A stretch of DNA of 48,820 nucleotides from the NCBI GenBank assembly GCA_030748895.1, contig JASMLC010000012.1:1-48820 (forward strand), written 5' to 3'. The position numbers and the translations under genes are program-made. Below are positions 44,463 to 48,820 of the stretch, piece after piece. This DNA comes from Candidatus Poseidoniia archaeon (GTDB lineage Archaea; Thermoplasmatota; Poseidoniia; MGIII; CG-Epi1). The notes under the pieces are model-generated. The model saw only the letters and a program-made list of their open reading frames with translations, was not told where the DNA came from and ran no database searches. The first letter of the stretch is position 1; each line of letters opens with the position of its first letter.

Positions 44463-47096
44463 TCAGTCCCAGTCGTCCCAGTCGTCGCCCGAGGATTCGG
44501 CGGTGGGGGACGGCGACGCAGACGCGGAGGCCGACTCGTCGCCCTCTTCGTCCTCCCACTCCTCATCATCCCACTCTTCTGAGCGGTAGTACATCGCAGC
44601 GCCGACCGCCATCACCAGCCCCAGCAGGACAAAGACGAACCAGAGGTCGCCGAGCGTGGTCGTGAGGCGACCGCCGAAGCCCTGTTCGACCTCGAGCGTG
44701 AGGGTCTTCTCGACCCGGTGAGAGGTAACGGAACTGGTAATAGTAACCAGAATTTTCTCGCTGTCGCCGTGCCGCACCTCGTCGCTGGCGGTGACGCGCA
44801 CCGTGGCGTCACCGCTGCGGCCGGCGCCGACCTCAATCGAGTTCCCGTCAGGGAACGAGACCTGCCACCCCTGCGGCACCGAAGGCGCCTGCAACAGGTA
44901 GGTGTCGTCGGCATTGAGCGGGTTGTGCAGCTCGAGTGTGAACTCATAGCTGCCGCCCGGCTCAATCGCGGCGCGATACTTCGCGGCGGTGACCTGAAAC
45001 AGGTCGTCCTGCAAAGCGAGGTTGAAAGTCAGTTCCTGGCGGCCGCGCGGCGGCGGTGAGTCATGCAAATCTTCGGCAACGGCCACGACGGGGTAGCCCC
45101 CCTCCTGGTAGGTGGCGGAGTTGCCAGCGGTGACCAGCAGGTCCAGCGGCATACTCTCATCCTCGCTGATGGTGACCTGCGTCACCGTCTCACCGCCATC
45201 CTTGTACTGCGCCGACCACCCCGAAGGGAGGTCCTCGACGTAGAGCTGGACGTCGCGGTCGCCCTCGACCGCCGAGTAGAGCGAGAGGTGCACCGTCTGC
45301 GTCCCGCCCGGCTGCAGGTTGGCGTAAATCGTCGAGCCGCCGCCCGCGACGTTGAGCGAGAGGCCGAAGGTGCGGCTCACCTCGAGGGTCGCCGTGGAGG
45401 TTTTCGTGGCGTTGCCTTGCGAAGTGCCCTTGAGCTGGATGGTCGAAGTGTCGACGTCGCCGCCCTCGGCCGGGCGCACCCAGACGGTGACGTTGGCGAC
45501 ATGTTCACCATCCTCCTCGCGCGGCAGCCCGTTGATGGTGATACCCGAATCGCGGTCGCCGTCATACTCGAACTCGACGTCCCAGTCGGGGAGCATGCCG
45601 GACGCGCTCATGTCGATTGAGTCAGTCGCCTGCCCCAGATTGGCGACGCGCAATCCGAAATCGTTCCAGTTACCAGCGACGGCATCAACCTCGGACGAGG
45701 TGACATGCTGCGTCCCCTCCACGAAGTAGAGTCCCACCATGAACTCGGCGCCGACGACCGTCTTGGTCTCGAGGTCGAAGGTCTGCTTCTGTGAAGAAGG
45801 CGAGTTCTGCGAAGTAGCGAGGATGCTGACGGTCGCGTAACGGCCGACCATCTCAGTCGAGTCCGCCACGGAGACGCTGAAGGTCACGGTCTCGGTCCCG
45901 CCCGGCACGAGGCTGCCGCTGCTCCATGATTGCGGCTCGACGGTCCAGTTGGACGAGGTGTCGCTCGGCTGGAGGTCGAAGCTGTCGGAGCTGTCGCCGC
46001 TGTTGCGCACCGTCAACTGGTAGCTGACCGAGCCGCCGACCGCGACCGACTGCTGTCGCTCGTCAGTCCAGAGGTAGACGCCATACTCGTCCATCTCGAC
46101 CTGTAGCTCGACCCAGTAGCCGTGGCCCTGCTGGTCGACCGCCGAAACGCGCACGGTGTAGGCGCCCGAGCCGGTATGCTGCGCGCCCGGCTGCTCGGGG
46201 TCGTTGTAATTCCAGGTAATATCGTCGAACTCGACCGTGCCGCTCGCGTCACCGCGGTCGGTCGGCGCCAGCTCGCTGTCGAACAGCTCCTCGCCGTCCG
46301 GGTCGTCAACCTGAACGCGAATAGAAGCGACGTCGTAGGCACCGAAAGCGTTGAGCGCGGTCCCGGAGAAGAACGCCCGCGCCAGCTCGGCCGGCAGGTT
46401 GGGCTCGAAGTGGTCGGTCGCCTGCCGGTCGTCGTCATCCGAAGTCTCGAGATTGAATGCCTCGGTCAGGACTGTGATGTCGCGCACCGGGTTGGTCTTC
46501 ACGACCAGCCTGGAGGGGGTATCACCGTCGGTACCGGTATCGAGCCCGAGGTTGACGTCGCTGCCGCCGTCGTTCTCAAGCTCGACGACGATGTAGTGGC
46601 CCGAGGCGAAAGTGTAGCTGGGGCCGAGCGAATCCTCCCAGTAGAGCTCCTCGTCCTCCTGGTCATCGCTGCCGGGGTTCCCGATACCGCCGGAGACGTC
46701 CATCTCGCCACTGGCGAGGATCGCACCCCCCGTCGGCGACGTGCCGTCGCGCACCTTGATGTTCAGGTGACTCGACTGAAATACCGCCGTGTTGACATAG
46801 AGTTCGATGAAAAAGCCACGTTCGGGAGCGTTGTAGGAATCGACGGGGAGGTCTGTCCGCAGTGGCTGGTGCAGCGCGAAGAAGAGGTTGCTACCGCTGG
46901 GAATGCTGACCGTCGTGCCGTCGCTGCCGTGGTCGCCGGTGGTCCAGGTGTGGAGCTTGCCCTCGCCGCTCTCCGACCAGAGATAGAGCCCCACCTCGTG
47001 TGCCTGCCCCCCGATTTCCTCGGCGGAAGCGGGTAGCCAGACGGCTGCCTGAAGCAGCATGAGGCCCGCGACCAGAAAGGCAATGGCACGGTTCAC
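44463..47096 (-). CDS. Secreted Ig-like-repeat (NEW3/COG1470-type) surface protein with C-terminal anchor
   Basis: 877-aa secreted protein. A signal peptide (AIAFLVAGLMLLQAAVWLPA) follows the GTG at 47096. The N-terminal ~330 residues form beta-rich domains. Then repeated ~110-residue Ig-like units follow of the NEW3/COG1470 kind (YQLTVRNSGDSSDSFDLQ, WNDFGLRVANLGQATDSIDM, YEFTLELHNPLNADDTYLLQ), each ending in a TVSVSV/VTVWVR-like strand. One membrane helix lies near residue 820 (WFVFVLLGLVMAVGAAMYY), then a very acidic cytosolic Asp/Glu/Trp/Ser tail. A TATA-like TATTTAT lies 28 bp before the GTG, which supports that start over the 47246 frame. The beta-CASP gene follows by four bases. Confidence 0.85.
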   Translation of the reverse strand: MNRAIAFLVAGLMLLQAAVWLPASAEEIGGQAHEVGLYLWSESGEGKLHTWTTGDHGSDGTTVSIPSGSNLFFALHQPLRTDLPVDSYNAPERGFFIELYVNTAVFQSSHLNIKVRDGTSPTGGAILASGEMDVSGGIGNPGSDDQEDEELYWEDSLGPSYTFASGHYIVVELENDGGSDVNLGLDTGTDGDTPSRLVVKTNPVRDITVLTEAFNLETSDDDDRQATDHFEPNLPAELARAFFSGTALNAFGAYDVASIRVQVDDPDGEELFDSELAPTDRGDASGTVEFDDITWNYNDPEQPGAQHTGSGAYTVRVSAVDQQGHGYWVELQVEMDEYGVYLWTDERQQSVAVGGSVSYQLTVRNSGDSSDSFDLQPSDTSSNWTVEPQSWSSGSLVPGGTETVTFSVSVADSTEMVGRYATVSILATSQNSPSSQKQTFDLETKTVVGAEFMVGLYFVEGTQHVTSSEVDAVAGNWNDFGLRVANLGQATDSIDMSASGMLPDWDVEFEYDGDRDSGITINGLPREEDGEHVANVTVWVRPAEGGDVDTSTIQLKGTSQGNATKTSTATLEVSRTFGLSLNVAGGGSTIYANLQPGGTQTVHLSLYSAVEGDRDVQLYVEDLPSGWSAQYKDGGETVTQVTISEDESMPLDLLVTAGNSATYQEGGYPVVAVAEDLHDSPPPRGRQELTFNLALQDDLFQVTAAKYRAAIEPGGSYEFTLELHNPLNADDTYLLQAPSVPQGWQVSFPDGNSIEVGAGRSGDATVRVTASDEVRHGDSEKILVTITSSVTSHRVEKTLTLEVEQGFGGRLTTTLGDLWFVFVLLGLVMAVGAAMYYRSEEWDDEEWEDEEGDESASASASPSPTAESSGDDWDDWD

Positions 47097-47120
47097 GGGA
47101 AGTTTCGACCCGTTCCGGCG

Positions 47121-47127
47121 ATAAATA
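47121..47127 (-). promoter_or_regulatory. TATA-like box of the Ig-like surface protein gene
   Basis: Minus-strand CCTATTTATCG, centred 28 bp upstream of the GTG at 47096. Confidence 0.5.
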
Positions 47128-47145
47128 GGTATCCCTCCCCGATTT

Positions 47146-47433
47146 TCAGGCGCCGCCATTGGTCTCCCACTTGCGGACCACACCCTCAAGGTCGCGGATA
47201 AACTCGAAGAGTCGCGTGCGGGCGTGCGACGGGATGTTGGTATCATTTATCTGCTCCTCGAGGATTGAAATCGTCGAGTAAATTCGCAGGTCCAGTTCAT
47301 CGCCCTTGTTCAGGAGGTAGGTCTCGAGCGCACCGCTTACGTTGCTGCGCACATTACGCGGGACTGAGGAGTCTTCGGTAATCGCCTGGCGGATATCCTG
47401 CGACAGGCTGTTAATCGTTTCTTCCGTGGCCAT
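47146..47433 (-). CDS. UPF0147 family protein
   Basis: 95-aa archaeal protein of UPF0147, a small all-helical family. Typical segments are ITEDSSVPRNVRSNVSGALE and STISILEEQINDTNIPSHAR, followed by TRLFEFIRDLEGV. The function is unknown. Its presence is a useful sign of archaeal origin. The gene has a short leader: GGAGG lies about ten bases before the ATG, and a TATA-like CTTATAG lies near 47481-47487. Confidence 0.93.
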   Translation of the reverse strand: MATEETINSLSQDIRQAITEDSSVPRNVRSNVSGALETYLLNKGDELDLRIYSTISILEEQINDTNIPSHARTRLFEFIRDLEGVVRKWETNGGA

Positions 47434-47506
47434 GGGAGTGCCTCCATACGAATTGGCGTCGCCACCTTGGGCGCCGCTATAAGAGTGACGTCATCGACGG
47501 ACGGCG

Positions 47507-47968
47507 TCACCGCCGCCGCCCCTCCGCGTCAACCTCGCCGGCGCGGATGCGCGACGCGCTCAACGGCAGCCCATCCGCCGCCAGCAGGTGCGGGACCGTG
47601 ACGACTTCCAGCGGTGCCAGCCCGCGCGCGAGGCGGCGCGCGTTGAGCCGCGCCGCCGCCTCGCGCGTCCCTTCGGAGACGACGATACCGTCGATGTCGG
47701 CGCCCTCGGCCGCCGGTCCCCACTCCTCGGCCAGCGAAACTATTTCGACACGCTCGAGCGCGTCGCGCGCCGTGAACCAGTCGCGCAGTGCCGCCTCGCG
47801 CGCGCCGTACAGCGCCAGCTCGCGGTCCGGGGGACGCCGGCCGGCGGCGAACTCGTCGCTGGCGAGGCCGATTACGAGCGCCTTGCCCGCTGCGAGCGCC
47901 GCCTCCAGCAGCCGCGCGTGGCCGGCGTGCAGGATGTCGAAAGTGCCGCCGAGGCAGACGCGCTTCAT
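47507..47968 (-). CDS. coaD: Phosphopantetheine adenylyltransferase, archaeal type (cytidylyltransferase-like)
   Basis: 153-aa nucleotidyltransferase with GGTFDILHAGHARLL (His14 and His17 of the HxGH motif) at the N terminus, DGIVVSEGTREAAARLN in the middle and SASRIRAGEVD at the end, the pattern of archaeal CoaD. It joins ATP and 4'-phosphopantetheine to dephospho-CoA, feeding CoA to the Kor enzymes. A TTATTA box lies 25-26 bp upstream of the ATG at 47968, consistent with a leaderless mRNA. It is divergent from the HMA-DUF4396 gene. A related adenylyltransferase activity (glycerol-3-phosphate cytidylyltransferase or FAD synthetase) cannot be fully excluded. Confidence 0.88.
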   Translation of the reverse strand: MKRVCLGGTFDILHAGHARLLEAALAAGKALVIGLASDEFAAGRRPPDRELALYGAREAALRDWFTARDALERVEIVSLAEEWGPAAEGADIDGIVVSEGTREAAARLNARRLARGLAPLEVVTVPHLLAADGLPLSASRIRAGEVDAEGRRR

Positions 47969-47990
47969 CGGTGCGGCAGGCGACCGTTCC

Positions 47991-47996
47991 TAATAA
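47991..47996 (-). promoter_or_regulatory. TATA-like box of coaD
   Basis: Minus-strand GGTTATTAGG, centred 25-26 bp upstream of the ATG at 47968. The divergent gene has a separate box 20 bp away. Confidence 0.5.
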
Positions 47997-48010
47997 CCGC
48001 TGGCGGCACC

Positions 48011-48016
48011 CTTATC
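48011..48016 (+). promoter_or_regulatory. TATA-like box of the HMA-DUF4396 gene
   Basis: CTTATC centred about 26 bp before the ATG at 48040. Confidence 0.45.
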
Positions 48017-48039
48017 CCCGCGCCGGATTCGCGCGTCGC

Positions 48040-48762
48040 ATGAGCGAAACGACGACCACGCTCGCCGTCGGCGGAATGACCTGCGGCGGCTGCGCCAACA
48101 ACGTGCAGCGCGCGCTGGAAGGCGTCGCGGGAGTGACGTCGGCCGCGGTGGACCATGTCGCCGGCAACGCCAATATCGCGCACTCAGGCATCGATAGAGG
48201 TGAACTCGAGGCGGCTGTCACCAGTGCAGGATATTCCGTAGGAGAAACGACTGGAGCTAGTGGACTTCACCAGCTTGGCAGTCCGCCCACGGGAACTGCT
48301 ACAGCCGCTGCTGGTTTTAACTGGAGCGATGGGGACATCTGGTGGCAATCAGCTCATAACACTAAATGGTGCCTGATTGGGTGTTCAATTGGCGAATTCG
48401 GAACTCTCGCCTATTACTCATTTTCAGGCATTACTGCCGATCTCGTGCTGTACTCTAACATGTGGTATTTCTTTGCAATCCTGCCGCTCATCAACGGTCT
48501 TGCTACCAGCGTGATGCTTGAAACAATATTGCTTATGCAAGGTCAGATGGATTTCAGTAATGCGCTGTCAACGGCAATGGGAATGTCTTTCATTTCAATG
48601 CTGATGATGGAGATAGCAATGGAGATTACCGACCTTCTCTTTACTAGTGGTGAACTCGGACTCATGTACATCGCAATCCCATTCATGCTCATTGTCGGCT
48701 TCCTGACACCGTGGCCCTACAACTACTGGCGGCTGAAGAAGTTCGGTCAAGCTTGTCACTAA
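48040..48762 (+). CDS. HMA heavy-metal domain fused to DUF4396 membrane protein
   Basis: 240-aa fusion. Residues ~7-72 form a heavy-metal-associated (copper-chaperone-like) domain with the ligand motif GGMTCGGC (Cys15, Cys18). After a Gly/Thr/Ala linker the DUF4396 domain begins near residue 104 (WWQSAHNTKWCLIGCSIGEF) with about four hydrophobic helices (FFAILPLINGLATSVMLETI, GMSFISMLMMEIAMEITDLL, YIAIPFMLIVGFLTPW). DUF4396 is uncharacterised but often near metal or copper genes. The ATG has a TATA-like box 26 bp upstream; the longer frame from 47788 only overlaps coaD. The 5' ~160 bp is very GC-rich like its neighbours, while everything after about 48200 is much more AT-rich, with the switch near the domain linker. 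Confidence 0.85.
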   Translation: MSETTTTLAVGGMTCGGCANNVQRALEGVAGVTSAAVDHVAGNANIAHSGIDRGELEAAVTSAGYSVGETTGASGLHQLGSPPTGTATAAAGFNWSDGDIWWQSAHNTKWCLIGCSIGEFGTLAYYSFSGITADLVLYSNMWYFFAILPLINGLATSVMLETILLMQGQMDFSNALSTAMGMSFISMLMMEIAMEITDLLFTSGELGLMYIAIPFMLIVGFLTPWPYNYWRLKKFGQACH

Positions 48763-48820
48763 AGACTGTATTCGAGTTTATCAGACCTGCTCATGAGGTC
48801 CCTAAGACAATCTGGAGTTC
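48763..48820. other. Window end, no feature recognised
   Basis: The last 58 bases are AT-richer than the rest and show no start codon with a convincing context or any RNA feature. Confidence 0.4.

Overview
The window reads as a chromosomal segment of an uncultivated marine archaeon of the Thermoplasmatota (Marine Group II/III-like Euryarchaeota). No marker here fixes the lineage. The reading rests on archaeal families (UPF0147, a CTP-dependent riboflavin kinase, an archaeal-type phosphopantetheine adenylyltransferase, a Halobacterium-type KorAB), a tRNA-Asp with encoded CCA, lipoproteins whose lipobox is followed by an acidic Asp/Glu/Pro/Thr linker, large thrombospondin-type-3 surface proteins, and TATA-like boxes about 22-28 bp upstream of start codons, as expected for leaderless archaeal transcripts. 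Most of the window is GC-rich. The M14 peptidase gene (2365-3684) and the 3' part of the last gene (about 48200-48762) are visibly more AT-rich.

Layout. (1) 1-13305, all on +: a partial gamma-alpha fused KorA with KorB; a compositionally foreign M14 metallopeptidase lipoprotein; then a tightly overlapping operon, KorD-KorA-KorB-KorC, a 1142-aa HdrA-HdrA-MvhD fusion (QmoA/QmoB-like), an HdrC-HdrB fusion, EtfA and EtfB; then an untracked 52-aa gene. (2) 13302-19241: two EamA/DMT exporters around FolE, MsrA, delta-1-pyrroline-5-carboxylate dehydrogenase and a LysE-type exporter, then a transaldolase. (3) 19304-25229, on -: a branched-chain-amino-acid-type ABC importer (LivF, LivG, a fused LivH-LivM permease, LivK-like lipoprotein). 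(4) 25416-30596, on +: a YkgJ Cys-cluster protein, RibK, a NarI-HdrD-like membrane Fe-S oxidoreductase with its own EtfB/EtfA pair, and a small coiled-coil protein. (5) 30643-43235, on +: tRNA-Asp, then a surface cluster of a 2660-aa transglutaminase/TSP3/Ig-like/DUF4129 protein, a DUF4350 protein, MoxR, DUF58 and a polytopic membrane protein. (6) 43214-48762: a beta-CASP metallo-hydrolase, a secreted Ig-like-repeat protein, UPF0147, CoaD-like adenylyltransferase, and an HMA-DUF4396 membrane protein.

How the parts may work together (inference). Amino acids imported by the Liv system and degraded, for example through P5C dehydrogenase, would give 2-oxoacids, which the Kor enzymes oxidise with reduction of ferredoxin. 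The KorDABC-Hdr-Etf operon looks like a soluble electron-transfer assembly joining 2-oxoacid oxidation, ferredoxin, Hdr flavins and ETF, possibly by flavin-based electron bifurcation or confurcation. The second EtfAB with the membrane CCG oxidoreductase would pass electrons to a quinone. The most interesting items are this redox operon, whose HdrB part has lost one CCG motif, and the giant calcium-repeat transglutaminase cluster. No CRISPR array, IS element, integrase or rRNA was seen, and no gene-free stretch exceeds 300 bp.
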